A stretch of 64,000 nt of DNA from a bacterium (GTDB lineage: Bacteria > Sysuimicrobiota > Sysuimicrobiia > Sysuimicrobiales > Segetimicrobiaceae). The stretch's first letter is position 1; each line of letters opens with the position of its first letter. The stretch is taken from positions 18,040 to 82,039 of the forward strand of contig DATGHU010000012.1 in assembly GCA_035307765.1 (NCBI GenBank), in the 5' to 3' direction. A program made the position numbers and the translations under genes. The notes under the pieces were generated by a model that saw only the letters and a list, made by a program, of their open reading frames with translations, was not told the DNA's origin and did no database searches. Of the stretch, positions 8,031-16,478 are shown piece by piece.

Positions 8031-9539
8031 CTACTTGGCGGCGGTCCGGAGGTCGTACGTGTCGATCGCGTACATCTCCTTCACGCCGCGGACGCCGCGT
8101 CGCATCGCCAGCAGGTCCTCGGGCTCGCCGAGGTACACCATCGCCGCGTCCTGGGTCATCCGCCGGAGGGCGTCGGCGTAGGTCCGCCTCCGCAGGTCGG
8201 CCCGCAGGGTGAACCGTCCGGCGTCGATCAGGGCGGCGACCTGGGGGTTACTGTACTGCACGTAGCTGCGGGCCGGGTCGCCGTACCCGGCCAGCCGCCC
8301 GTCCGGATCGAGCTTCCCGGTGTGGCCGATGATCGTCAGATCGTAATCGTGCGGGCCGCCGAAAATCCTCGACAGCCAAAATCCGAACTCCACCACCCGG
8401 ATCTTGGCCTGGATGCCCACCGACCCCAGCATCGCCTGGACGAGCTCGCCGGCCTTGATGTGCGTCGCGTAGGGCTGGGGGAGCGCGAGGTCGGTGGAGA
8501 ACCCCGACGGGTATCCCGCCTCGGCCAGCAGCAGCTTGGCTTTCGCCGGGTTGTAGGGATACGGATCCCCGAGGTCCACGTAGTACGGGCTCAGGGCGTC
8601 CATGAACTCCGCCACGGGGGAGGAGCCCGGGCCGTAGGCGGTCTTGAGCACGGCCGCCCGGTCGATGGCGTACCAGAGCGCCCGGCGCACCCGGACGTCG
8701 GTGTAGGGCTTGCGGGCGTTGTTGATCGCGACGACGTTTACGGTCGAGCTCTGCCGCCTGACGATCGTGACCCTGGTGTCGCGTTCGAGCTTCGGCAGTT
8801 CCAGCGGATCGACCGCGTCCACGACGTCGTACTCGCCGGTGAGGAGCCCGGCGGTCTTCACCGGGCCCTCCGAGACGAACCGGAAGGTCACCCCGTCCAG
8901 CTCGGGTTCGCCCTTGGCGAAGTACCCGTCGAACTTTCCCAGGCGCAGGTAGCTGTCTCGCGACCACTCCATGATCCGGAACGGCCCGGTGCCGACCGGC
9001 CGGCTGCCGAGGTCGTCTCCAGAGGCGATCGCGTCTTTGGGGAGGATCGCGCCCCACCCCTGCCCCAGGGCCGCCAGGAACGGGGCGAAGGCCTGGGTGA
9101 GCACGAACCGGACGGTGAGCGGATCGACCGCCTCGACCCGCTCGATGGCCGCGTAGTCGCCCCGCTTCGGCGACGCCGTCTTGGGATCGAGGATCCGGGT
9201 GAAGGTCGCCACCACATCCTGGGCGTCGAGCGCCTTTCCGCTGTGGAAGTGGACGCCCGGCCTGAGTGCGAAGGTCCACTGTTGGCCGTCCGGCGACATC
9301 GCCCACGACCGGGCGAGATCGGGCACCAGGACCCCATGGTCGTCCGGCTCGACCAGCGTGTCGTAGAGGCTCTTCATCATCTGGAATGCGAGGGTCGCCG
9401 CCGTGCGCTGGGGATCGAGGGTATCGGGCCCCCCGGAAATCGCGAAGTTGAGGGTGCCGCCCCGGCTCTCGGCCGGGTGGGGGGCGAGCGCCGCCAGGCA
9501 GACCGCGGCCAGCAGGACGAGGGCACGGCGGCCGGTCAT
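8031..9539 (-). CDS. ABC transporter substrate-binding protein, family 5
   Basis: A 502-residue exported binding protein. A Sec signal peptide (TGRRALVLLAAVCLAALAP) lacks a proper lipobox, so it is probably periplasmic and soluble. The mature part starts GGTLNFAISGGPDTLDPQRT and contains the family signatures RSWAMSPDGQQWTFALRPGV, FHSGKALDAQDVVATF and RPVGTGPFRIMEW. Family members bind peptides, nickel, glycosides or other solutes. Its start overlaps the stop of the thiamine-binding-protein gene (ATGA), which ties this importer to that protein and suggests, without proof, a thiamine-related ligand. Confidence 0.92.
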   Translation of the reverse strand: MTGRRALVLLAAVCLAALAPHPAESRGGTLNFAISGGPDTLDPQRTAATLAFQMMKSLYDTLVEPDDHGVLVPDLARSWAMSPDGQQWTFALRPGVHFHSGKALDAQDVVATFTRILDPKTASPKRGDYAAIERVEAVDPLTVRFVLTQAFAPFLAALGQGWGAILPKDAIASGDDLGSRPVGTGPFRIMEWSRDSYLRLGKFDGYFAKGEPELDGVTFRFVSEGPVKTAGLLTGEYDVVDAVDPLELPKLERDTRVTIVRRQSSTVNVVAINNARKPYTDVRVRRALWYAIDRAAVLKTAYGPGSSPVAEFMDALSPYYVDLGDPYPYNPAKAKLLLAEAGYPSGFSTDLALPQPYATHIKAGELVQAMLGSVGIQAKIRVVEFGFWLSRIFGGPHDYDLTIIGHTGKLDPDGRLAGYGDPARSYVQYSNPQVAALIDAGRFTLRADLRRRTYADALRRMTQDAAMVYLGEPEDLLAMRRGVRGVKEMYAIDTYDLRTAAK

Positions 9540-9841
9540 GGCTGGGGTATTCGATCCACGACCGAACGCACCTTCCCTTCTATAGAAGAGGGCGCGTCCC
9601 GGCGATCGTCGATCTTGATGACGGTGGAGAGCCGCAGCGCTCCGCGGGCGAAGCAGGCCCGGTGGATCGCCGGCACGAGCGCCAGCAGTTCCTCGAGCCC
9701 GCCCTCCACCTCGGTGTGCATCGCCCGGAGCTGGTAGCGCAGGCCGCTCCGCTTGATCACCCCGAGCGCGTCGGCGACGTACGCCCCCACGCTCGGGGAT
9801 CCCGTCCCAATCGGGGTCACGCTGATCGCCAGAATCGCCAC
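9536..9841 (-). CDS. MTH1187/YqgV-type thiamine-binding protein
   Basis: A 101-residue protein of the MTH1187 (UPF0045, thiamine_BP) family: AILAISVTPIGTGSPSVGAY, a RSGLRYQLRAMHTEVEG strand and a final LRLSTVIKIDDRRDAP strand form the ferredoxin-like fold seen in MTH1187, YKL069-like and YkoF-like proteins that bind thiamine or its pyrimidine moiety. It has no signal peptide. The GTG at 9841 has GGGGAG seven bases upstream. It is the first gene of an operon with a dipeptide-type importer and a YkoP-like protein, an unusual pairing because these proteins normally accompany ThiXYZ/YkoCDE transporters. No TPP riboswitch signature is visible in the 206 bases upstream. Confidence 0.8.
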   Translation of the reverse strand: MAILAISVTPIGTGSPSVGAYVADALGVIKRSGLRYQLRAMHTEVEGGLEELLALVPAIHRACFARGALRLSTVIKIDDRRDAPSSIEGKVRSVVDRIPQP

Positions 9842-10047
9842 CGCTCTCCCCTCCCCCCGAATCGGCGCACCCCTCCGCCCGGACGATCTGCTACGATGGG
9901 CTTCGGCGGCGGGCACGCCCCCCCGAGTCTAGCACACAGCCCGCCGGCGCCCGGCGTGTGACGGGAATGCCTGAGGGGGAATACAGGAGGTCGCGCATGC
10001 CGCAGGATCTCGCATCCGCGTCGCGGACCGGAGAGGGAGGCTGACCG

Positions 10048-11511
10048 ATGCCCAGCGATGTGCCGGCCGCCCTCTCCCCCGGGCTGCTCGCCAGGCGGAC
10101 GAAGATCGTGGCGACGATCGGCCCCGCCAGCAAAGACGCCAGGGTCCTCCGGCGGCTCCTCGCCGCGGGGATGGACGTGGCGCGGCTGAATTTCTCGCAC
10201 GGCACGCGCGAGGAGCACGGGCGCACGATCCGGCTCCTCAGGAAGATCGCCGCCGAGGCCGGCCTCCCCCTGGCGATCCTCCAAGATCTCCAAGGCCCCA
10301 AGATCCGGGTGGGGCGGCTCGCCGCGCCGGTGCGGCTCGTGGAGGGTGCCGAAGTCGTCCTCACGACCCGCCGTGTCGTGGGGAGGGGGAGCCAGATTCC
10401 CGTCCCGTTCCCCGGGCTGGTGCGGATCGTCAGGCCCGGCGGGCACATCCTGCTGCGGGACGGCACCCTGGAACTTCAGGTGCTGGCCAGACGCGGACGC
10501 GACGTCCGCTGCCGGGTGGTGCGGGGCGGCGTGCTCAAGGAGCGCCAGGGGATCAACCTCCCCGGTGCCCGGCTGCGGGGGCCGTCGCTCACGCCCAAGG
10601 ACGCGATCGACCTCCGGTTCGGGCTGCGCCACGGGGTCGACTACGTCGCGCTGAGCTTCGTCCGCAGCGCCGCCGACCTCAGGCACGCGCGGCGGGCGCT
10701 GCGCCGGTTGGGGCGGACGGTGCCGATCGTCGCCAAACTCGAGAAAGCGGAGGCGGTCCGCAACCTCGACGAGATCGTCGCGGAGGCGGACGCGGTGATG
10801 GTGGCGCGGGGCGACCTCGGCGTGGAGCTGCCTCCGGAGGAAGTCCCGCTCATCCAGAAGCGGATCATCACCCGGGCGAACGAGCGGGGGATCCCCGTGA
10901 TCACCGCGACCCAGATGCTCGAGTCCATGGTCCGCCAGGCGCGGCCGACCCGGGCCGAGACCTCGGATGTCGCGAACGCCATCCTGGACGGCAGCGACGC
11001 GGTGATGCTCTCCGAGGAGACGGCGGCCGGCCGGTTCCCGGTCGAAGCGGTGCAGGCGATGGCCCGCATCGCCCGGGCGGTGGAATCCGGGACCGAATTC
11101 TCGTCGGGAAGCCGCCGCCCCGCGCGGCCGAGCTTCCTGCACGCGATCGCCACCGCCGCCCGGGCGCTGGCGGCGGACCTCGCCATGGACATGGTGGTCG
11201 CGCTCACCACGACCGGCCGCACCGCGCGCCTGCTCTCGCAGATGCGGCCGCCGGTGCCGGTGCTCGCCTGCACGGAGGACGAGCGCGTCGCGCGCCTGCT
11301 GAGCCTCTACTGGGGCGTGCGCCCGCTGCTGACCCGGTTTCAGCCGACGTTGCGGGCGATGGTGCGGGTGCTCGACCGGGAGCTCATCCGCCGCGGCGTC
11401 GCCAGTGCCGGGGATGCTCTGGTCGTGGTCGGGTCGGTCCCGATCGTCGCCCGAGGGCGGACGAACTTCATCCAGCTCCACCGCGTCGGCCGGAGCGGCA
11501 CGGAGGCCTGA
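10048..11511 (+). CDS. pyk: pyruvate kinase
   Basis: A 487-residue cytoplasmic enzyme making ATP and pyruvate from ADP and phosphoenolpyruvate. The N-terminal barrel begins RTKIVATIGPASKDARVLRR and has RLNFSHG; the active-site lysine lies in VPIVAKLEKAEAVRNLDEI, metal ligands in MVARGDLGVELP, and the loop TATQMLESM is intact. The C-terminal allosteric domain starts around LHAIATAARALAADLAMD. The length is normal. GAGGGAGG lies nine bases before the ATG. It is divergent from the thiamine-binding-protein operon and followed 71 bases later by thioredoxin reductase. Confidence 0.97.
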   Translation: MPSDVPAALSPGLLARRTKIVATIGPASKDARVLRRLLAAGMDVARLNFSHGTREEHGRTIRLLRKIAAEAGLPLAILQDLQGPKIRVGRLAAPVRLVEGAEVVLTTRRVVGRGSQIPVPFPGLVRIVRPGGHILLRDGTLELQVLARRGRDVRCRVVRGGVLKERQGINLPGARLRGPSLTPKDAIDLRFGLRHGVDYVALSFVRSAADLRHARRALRRLGRTVPIVAKLEKAEAVRNLDEIVAEADAVMVARGDLGVELPPEEVPLIQKRIITRANERGIPVITATQMLESMVRQARPTRAETSDVANAILDGSDAVMLSEETAAGRFPVEAVQAMARIARAVESGTEFSSGSRRPARPSFLHAIATAARALAADLAMDMVVALTTTGRTARLLSQMRPPVPVLACTEDERVARLLSLYWGVRPLLTRFQPTLRAMVRVLDRELIRRGVASAGDALVVVGSVPIVARGRTNFIQLHRVGRSGTEA

Positions 11512-11582
11512 GCGGGCGGCCGCGGGAAGAATATCGGGCGGGCGGGCGTTCCATTGGAAAGATCCCACGGGAGGGCGGCGTG

Positions 11583-12503
11583 ATGGCAGACACCCGGAAG
11601 GTGATCATCATCGGCTCGGGGTCGGCGGGGCTGACCGCCGCGATCTACGCGGCGCGGGCACAGCTCCGGCCGATCGTCATCGCCGGAAGCCAGCGCGGCG
11701 GCCAGCTGACGCTCACTACCGACGTGGAGAACTTCCCCGGCTTCCCGGAGGGGATCCAAGGCCCCGAACTGATGGAGATCATGCGCAAGCAGGCGGAGCG
11801 GTTCGAGGTCGACTTCATCGACGCCGACGCCACCACCGTGAACTTCCGGAAACGGCCGTTCGAGGTCACATCAGCCGGGGAGACGCTGGCCGCCGAGTCG
11901 GTGATCATCGCCACCGGGGCCGGCACCAACTGGCTCGGCGTGCCGAACGAGCATCGCCTGATCGGCCACGGGGTGTCCTCGTGCGCGCCATGCGACGCCT
12001 TCTTCTTCCGAAACAAAGAGGTCGCGGTCATCGGGGGCGGCGATTCGGCGATGGAGGAGGCGCTGGTCCTCACCAAGTTCGCCACCAAGGTGACGATCAT
12101 CCACCGCCGGGATCAGTTTCGGGCCAGCAAGATCATGGCCGAGCGCGCGCTCCGGCACGGGAAGATCGAGGTGATCTGGAACACCACGGTCGCCGATGTC
12201 CTGGGGGACGGGTCGGTCCAGGGCCTGCGGCTCCAAGATGTCAAGACGGGGAAGCAGCGGGACTTTCGGGTGGACGGGGTGTTCGTCGCGATCGGGCACC
12301 ACCCGAACACGGAGCTGTTCAAGGGGCAGGTCGAGCTCGACGACCAGGAGTACGTCGTCCTCAAGAAGCACACGATGACCAGCGTGGAGGGGGTGTTCGC
12401 CGCCGGGGACGTGCACGACCACCGCTACCGCCAGGCCGTGACCGCGGCGGCGTGGGGGTGCATGGCGGCGATGGACGTAGAACGGCACCTGGAGGGGCAC
12501 TAG
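11583..12503 (+). CDS. trxB: thioredoxin reductase
   Basis: A 306-residue FAD/NADPH flavoprotein that reduces thioredoxin. FAD-binding GSGSAGLTAAIYAARA lies at the N-terminus, the redox-active disulfide is SSCAPCDAFFF (CAPC), the NADPH-binding motif is VIGGGDSAMEEALVL, and the second FAD motif is GVFAAGDVHDHRYRQ. Length and order match bacterial TrxB. The ATG at 11583 has GGGAGG nine bases upstream; a GTG one codon earlier also exists. Its stop overlaps the stop of the convergent Nudix gene by four bases. No thioredoxin gene is in the window. Confidence 0.95.
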   Translation: MADTRKVIIIGSGSAGLTAAIYAARAQLRPIVIAGSQRGGQLTLTTDVENFPGFPEGIQGPELMEIMRKQAERFEVDFIDADATTVNFRKRPFEVTSAGETLAAESVIIATGAGTNWLGVPNEHRLIGHGVSSCAPCDAFFFRNKEVAVIGGGDSAMEEALVLTKFATKVTIIHRRDQFRASKIMAERALRHGKIEVIWNTTVADVLGDGSVQGLRLQDVKTGKQRDFRVDGVFVAIGHHPNTELFKGQVELDDQEYVVLKKHTMTSVEGVFAAGDVHDHRYRQAVTAAAWGCMAAMDVERHLEGH

Positions 12504-13018
12504 CCGCGGCCCAGCTCCCGACGCAGCTGCCGCAGGGCGACGCGGCCGTTTGTGAAGGCGAGCCGTCGGGGCAGCCTGCCGAGGGGGAACCAGGCGCAGG
12601 CCGCGGCGTCGTCGCCCGCGCGCACCGCGGACGCATCGCCCTTCAGCCGCCCCAAATAGTGGATGTTGAGCGAAGGCAGCCGGCCCACGCCGTAGACGTC
12701 GGGGTAGATGCCGATCACCCGCTCCAGGGTCACGTCGACCCCGAGCTCCTCGCGCGCCTCGCGCCGGGCGGCCTGCTCGGCGGTCTCCCCCGCTTCGATG
12801 AATCCCCCCGGAGTGTCCCAGGCGCCGCGCGCCGGCGCGACCGCCCTCCGGACCAGCAGCACCCGGCCTCGACGCACGATCAGGATCGAGGCGGTGGGGG
12901 CGGGGTTGTTCCAGTCGATCCACCCGCAGCGCGGGCACTCGCCGATCCGGCGGGTCCACCCCGCCTTGCGGGCGCGGCGGAGGCGGGCGCCGCAGCGGAT
13001 GCAAAAACGTCTCGGCAT
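12500..13018 (-). CDS. Nudix hydrolase with N-terminal zinc ribbon
   Basis: A 172-residue protein. An N-terminal zinc ribbon has two CxxC knuckles (FCIRCG and ECPRCG), as in NudC/NADH pyrophosphatase-like proteins. The Nudix box is complete: GGFIEAGETAEQAARREARE followed by ELGV, supplying the Mg2+-binding glutamates. It should cleave a nucleoside diphosphate linked to another moiety; the strand before the box, RRAVAPARGAWDTP, is that of ADP-ribose/NADH-type members. AAGGAG lies nine bases before the ATG. It is convergent with trxB and divergent from the small gene at 13112. Confidence 0.9.
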   Translation of the reverse strand: MPRRFCIRCGARLRRARKAGWTRRIGECPRCGWIDWNNPAPTASILIVRRGRVLLVRRAVAPARGAWDTPGGFIEAGETAEQAARREAREELGVDVTLERVIGIYPDVYGVGRLPSLNIHYLGRLKGDASAVRAGDDAAACAWFPLGRLPRRLAFTNGRVALRQLRRELGRG

Positions 13019-13111
13019 TGGACAGCGCTCCTTGTGTGGGGAGTCCGGCCGGCGGAATCGGAAGAGGACCGCCGCCGGGCGTCCATAGTATATCCCCAGG
13101 GGGGGTGGCGC

Positions 13112-13408
13112 GTGAGCGAGCAGTTGTGGGAGCTCTACCAAACGGTGTGCCAGGACGAGATGCGGCCGCTCGGCGAATTCATCGACCGGGTGCTGGCCCG
13201 GGAGTGGGGCGCGTTCCCCCGCGAGGAGATCCTCGACCTGCTGCGCGAGATCGAGGGGCAGATGCTCTCCAACATCCAGATCAAGACGATGGAGGGGTCG
13301 CGGTTTGCCGAGATGGCCGACGAGGTCAGCGAGGAGACCCAGAAACAGTTCGAGGCGCTGATCGGCCGGGTGGAGCAGGCCTTTGCCGGCGAGGGCGGCC
13401 CGCCTTAG
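13112..13408 (+). CDS. small acidic helical protein of unknown function
   Basis: A 98-residue protein beginning with GTG after an AGGGGGGG run. The sequence is mostly charged helix (SEQLWELYQTVCQDEMRPLG, EILDLLREIEGQMLSN, EETQKQFEALIGRVEQAF). No known domain is recognised. Codon-like composition and helical periodicity support it as real. Its stop overlaps the stop of the convergent aminopeptidase gene (13405-13408). Confidence 0.65.
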   Translation: MSEQLWELYQTVCQDEMRPLGEFIDRVLAREWGAFPREEILDLLREIEGQMLSNIQIKTMEGSRFAEMADEVSEETQKQFEALIGRVEQAFAGEGGPP

Positions 13409-14508
13409 ACGAGGAACCGACCGTTGCGGTAGATCACCTCGCCGTCCCCGAAGACCTCCGCCCCGTTCCTGAGCTCGAGGATCATGTCCCAGTGGAGCCC
13501 CGAGACGTTCCGCCCGCCGGTCTCGGGATACGCCGCCCCCAGGGCCATGTGCAGCGTCCCGCCGATCTTCTCGTCGAATAGGATATTGCGGGTGAACTGC
13601 TGGATGTCGTAATTCAGCCCGAACGCGAACTCCCCGAGCGTCCGGGCCCCCCCGTCGAGGTCGAGCATCGCCCGGAGGAAGTCCTGGCCTTTCGCCGCCG
13701 TCGCCTCGGTCACCCGCCCCCCGTCGAACACGAGCCGGACGTCGGTCACCTCCCTGCCGCCGTAGATCGCGGGGAACGAGAACCGCACCGACCCTCGGGT
13801 CGCATCCTCCACCGGACCGGTGAAGACCTCCCCGTCCGGGAAGTTGTGCTCCCCGGAGGCGCTGATCCACGTCCGGGCTGCGGCGGAGATCGTGAGATCG
13901 GTGTCGGGGCCGACCACCCGCAACGTTTTGATCGAGTTGAGCCGGGAGACGAAAGCGGCCTGCTGGTGCGCCACGGCCTCCCAGGCCGCGACCGGATCCT
14001 CGCGGTCCAGGTGGCCGGCGGTATAGACGAAGTCTTCGTACTCGCCGAGGGCCATCTCCGCTTCCTGAGCGTCGGCCTGGGTGGGAGCCTGTGTGAGGCA
14101 CCACCGGAGCTCCCCCCGGCTCGTCCGCTCCATGAAGGTCTTCATGAGCTCGCGGGTTGCCTCCCGGCGCGCCGCGATCCGCTCCGGCGGGACGCGGGTG
14201 AGGGCCCGGGTGTTGAACGAGCCCAGGTACCTGAGGTCGGCGTCGAACCGCTGGGCCTCTATCCGGTCGAGGTCCGAGATGAACCGGAGCTGCTCGTCGC
14301 TGGCGGTCTTGAAGTACAGTTCCTCGAGCCCTTCCAGCCCGACGCGGACCGATGGGTAGGCGCCGGCGGCCAGCGCCTCGCGGTAGGCCGCGGCGATGTG
14401 CGGGGCGGCGAGTGACGTCCCGCTGATCCTGACGAGTTGGCCCCGCTTGAGCTTGAGCGAGTAGTGGACGAGCACGCGTGCGAGCTTTTCAATTCTGGGA
14501 TCGACCAT
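13405..14508 (-). CDS. M29 family metallo-aminopeptidase
   Basis: A 367-residue cytoplasmic aminopeptidase of the thermophilic AmpS/AmpT family. Features in order are KLARVLVHYSLKLKRGQLVR, the central GPDTDLTISAAARTWIS region, and the metal-ligand motifs SGEHNFPDGEVFTGP, LGEFAFGLNYDI, GGTLHMALGAAYPETGG and LHWDMIL. The family uses a double metal centre to remove N-terminal residues, often hydrophobic ones. Length is a little under the usual 400 or so. It would act downstream of peptide importers such as those in this window, but is not in an operon with one. Confidence 0.93.
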   Translation of the reverse strand: MVDPRIEKLARVLVHYSLKLKRGQLVRISGTSLAAPHIAAAYREALAAGAYPSVRVGLEGLEELYFKTASDEQLRFISDLDRIEAQRFDADLRYLGSFNTRALTRVPPERIAARREATRELMKTFMERTSRGELRWCLTQAPTQADAQEAEMALGEYEDFVYTAGHLDREDPVAAWEAVAHQQAAFVSRLNSIKTLRVVGPDTDLTISAAARTWISASGEHNFPDGEVFTGPVEDATRGSVRFSFPAIYGGREVTDVRLVFDGGRVTEATAAKGQDFLRAMLDLDGGARTLGEFAFGLNYDIQQFTRNILFDEKIGGTLHMALGAAYPETGGRNVSGLHWDMILELRNGAEVFGDGEVIYRNGRFLV

Positions 14509-14588
14509 GCCCTGTCAGTTCAGCCAGGGCCGAGGGACCTCCTGCGGCCCTGGCGCCGAGGCCATCCCCTCCCGGGTAACGCAGCGGA

Positions 14589-14616
14589 GGGGCACTGCCC
14601 ATCCGAGCAGTGCCCC
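14589..14616 (-). terminator. stem-loop downstream of the lysine-rich micro-ORF
   Basis: GGGGCACTG (14589-14597) pairs with CAGTGCCCC (14608-14616) around a ten-base loop: nine perfect GC-rich pairs, but no U tract. It falls about 30 bases after the stop of the micro-ORF and before the aminopeptidase gene. Confidence 0.5.
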
Positions 14617-14644
14617 CCCGTTTCGAGCGGAATCAATTTCGAGG

Positions 14645-14686
14645 TTAGCGCTTTTTGCTCTTCTTGGCTGCCTTCTTCTTCGCCAC
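14645..14686 (-). CDS. 13-residue lysine-rich micropeptide ORF
   Basis: On the minus strand GTG-GCG-AAG-AAG opens a complete reading frame for MAKKKAAKKSKKR before TAA. A perfect AAAGGAGG Shine-Dalgarno site lies nine bases upstream of the GTG, and an in-frame TAA just before the site means no longer version is possible. A promoter-like pair lies about 390 bases upstream and a nine-pair hairpin follows. The peptide has seven lysines and resembles the tails of histone-H1-like or ribosomal proteins. It is too short for homology to prove; it may be a nucleic-acid-binding peptide, a leader peptide, or a chance match. Confidence 0.45.
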   Translation of the reverse strand: MAKKKAAKKSKKR

Positions 14687-15074
14687 GGAAGGGGCCCTCC
14701 TTTCGATTTAGGTATCGCAGGGGGCCTGTTCTTGCCCCTCGGATCCTCATATACGACACTCTTTACTTTTCTCCTCCTGGGAATTGGAGGAAATTTCAAG
14801 AATCGTGAGAGAATCCGAGGGGCCGTGGGGTGAGCCCAGGATTCCCCCAGAATTTCGATGTCTCGGCCTCCCTCCCTTAGTTGCAAGCGTGCGTAAACCC
14901 GGTACTCAGAACACCCGTCCCCCTTCGATCGATCATGCCGCCCGCGCAGACATTGAGATGAGGTTCTCATCCTGGCGCCCCCGGAGACGTCCGGACCCAG
15001 CATCTGCGCGGCCGCCCTGCTTCGCGGGCAAAGGTTCCGGATCGACGGGCCCCGGCGCCCGTTCGATTCGGTGT
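14687..15074 (-). other. probable long leader of the micro-ORF, with an uncertain protein-like frame
   Basis: About 390 bases separate the promoter at 15075-15102 from the micro-ORF. One minus-strand frame stays open across it and has a protein-like middle: EYRVYARLQLREGGRDIEIL and, further on, KVKSVVYEDPRGKN. It has no convincing start or ribosome site, and its ends are Arg/Pro-rich shadow sequence, so it may be a gene relic. No known RNA family is recognised. Confidence 0.25.
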
Positions 15075-15102
15075 AATATACGTTGCAGGTATTCGCAATC
15101 AA
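15075..15102 (-). promoter_or_regulatory. promoter-like pair upstream of the micro-ORF region
   Basis: On the minus strand TTGATT (15102-15097), a 16-base spacer and TATATT (15080-15075) make a fair sigma-70 promoter between the end of the MFS gene and the micro-ORF leader. Confidence 0.4.
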
Positions 15103-15145
15103 TGATACGCAAGCCACGGCCCGACGGTGGGGATGCGGCCGGTGT

Positions 15146-16420
15146 TCAATTGTGCAGGGAACCCATCGGCCCGGCATCCGGTGAGTCCCCGACCTGCGGC
15201 GCCTCGCCCAGCCGGTGGAGGGGGTGGAGCGCGGGCAGCATTCCGAGGGTCCCCGCGGCCACGATCGACCCGCTCAGCGCCAGGGCGGCGGGCATGCCGA
15301 GGACCGTGGCGGCCGCCCCGACGCCGAGCCATCCCAGGGCGCTGACCCCCATCGTGGAATAGTAGAGGCCGAGCACGCGCCCGCGGGTCTCGTCGGACGA
15401 TGTCGTCATCAGGACCGTCGACATGGAGGTGTCGTAGGACGAGCCCAGCGCCCCCACGATCGTGACGATCACCAGCGACACCGAGAACCACGGGGACAAT
15501 CCGAACAACGCGATGAACGCGCCGAACCCGGTCGCGGCAACCGCGAGCAGCGTGCCCTTGTTGCGCGGGTCTCCCCGCGACGCCACGGCCAGCGTCGCGC
15601 ACAACTGCCCGACCCCCACCATCGCCGCGAGCGACCCCAATCCGATCGCCCCCACCCGCAGCACGTCGCGCGCCATGACGGGCATCATCGCCTGATAGCC
15701 GAACCCGAACGCCTCCACGATCAGGCTCAGCAGCAGGAGCGCGCGAATCTCGCGCACGCGCAGGGCGTACCCCAACCCCGCCGCGACGGCGCGGACAAAC
15801 GGCCCCGCTGCCCCCCGGGCGGTGGTGGGGCTGCGGAGCACGAGCAGGGCGGCGACCCCTCCACCGTACGCGGCGGCGATGAGCAGATAGTTCTGCCCCA
15901 CGCCCAGCCGATCGATGACGATGCCTCCGGCGAGCGCGCCGATGATCCTGACCACGCTGGCCGCCATGAACTGGAACGCGCTGGCGTTCAGCAGGCGCCG
16001 AGGGCCCACCACATCGTACATCAGGCCGCTCGCCGACGGCTTGCTGATCGCGAGCACGATCCCGTTCAGCACGAGGTAGCAGAGGACGTGCCCGAGCCGG
16101 GCGGTGTGGGTGAGCAGCAGCGCCGCGAGCGCCAGCGCGCCGAGCGCGGCCGCGAGTTGGGCGGTGAGGAGCATCCGGCGGCGGTCGGCGCGGTCGACGA
16201 CGGGGCCGCCGAGCACGCTGAAGAGAGCCTGGGTGCCCCCCCGCACCCCCGCCGCCAAGCCCACCCAGAATGGGGAGTTGGTGAGCTGCAGGACCACCCA
16301 CCCTTGGGTGAGCAGTTCGAGCGTGAACGCGCCCGAGCCGAACAGCGAGTACATCCACAGACAGCGATACCCGGGAGCCTCAAACGCGAGCGAAAAACGC
16401 TGGGGTCTGCCTCCGGGCAC
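15146..16420 (-). CDS. MFS transporter, EntS-like
   Basis: A 424-residue membrane protein with about twelve hydrophobic helices. It opens RFSLAFEAPGYRCLWMYSLF and has the loop motif GPVVDRADRRRMLLTAQ between helices 2 and 3, the family pattern of enterobactin-exporter/EntS-type drug and metabolite exporters (MFS_3). A repeat of the motif, DETRGRVLGLYYSTM, starts the second half. Substrate unknown. The GTG start at 16420 lacks a clear Shine-Dalgarno site, so the true start is uncertain by several codons. It lies 58 bases after a D-amino-acid-oxidase-like gene on the same strand. Confidence 0.88.
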   Translation of the reverse strand: MPGGRPQRFSLAFEAPGYRCLWMYSLFGSGAFTLELLTQGWVVLQLTNSPFWVGLAAGVRGGTQALFSVLGGPVVDRADRRRMLLTAQLAAALGALALAALLLTHTARLGHVLCYLVLNGIVLAISKPSASGLMYDVVGPRRLLNASAFQFMAASVVRIIGALAGGIVIDRLGVGQNYLLIAAAYGGGVAALLVLRSPTTARGAAGPFVRAVAAGLGYALRVREIRALLLLSLIVEAFGFGYQAMMPVMARDVLRVGAIGLGSLAAMVGVGQLCATLAVASRGDPRNKGTLLAVAATGFGAFIALFGLSPWFSVSLVIVTIVGALGSSYDTSMSTVLMTTSSDETRGRVLGLYYSTMGVSALGWLGVGAAATVLGMPAALALSGSIVAAGTLGMLPALHPLHRLGEAPQVGDSPDAGPMGSLHN

Positions 16421-16478
16421 AGGCAGGAGTTTCGCGCCTCCGGCGGGTCCTCCCCTGCCCCTCCCCGTCGGCCTCGCG

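Noticed and set aside
9842..10047. TPP riboswitch upstream of the thiamine-binding-protein gene
   Set aside because: The conserved CTGAGA and ACCTGATCTGG elements are not found on the minus strand in the 206 bases available.
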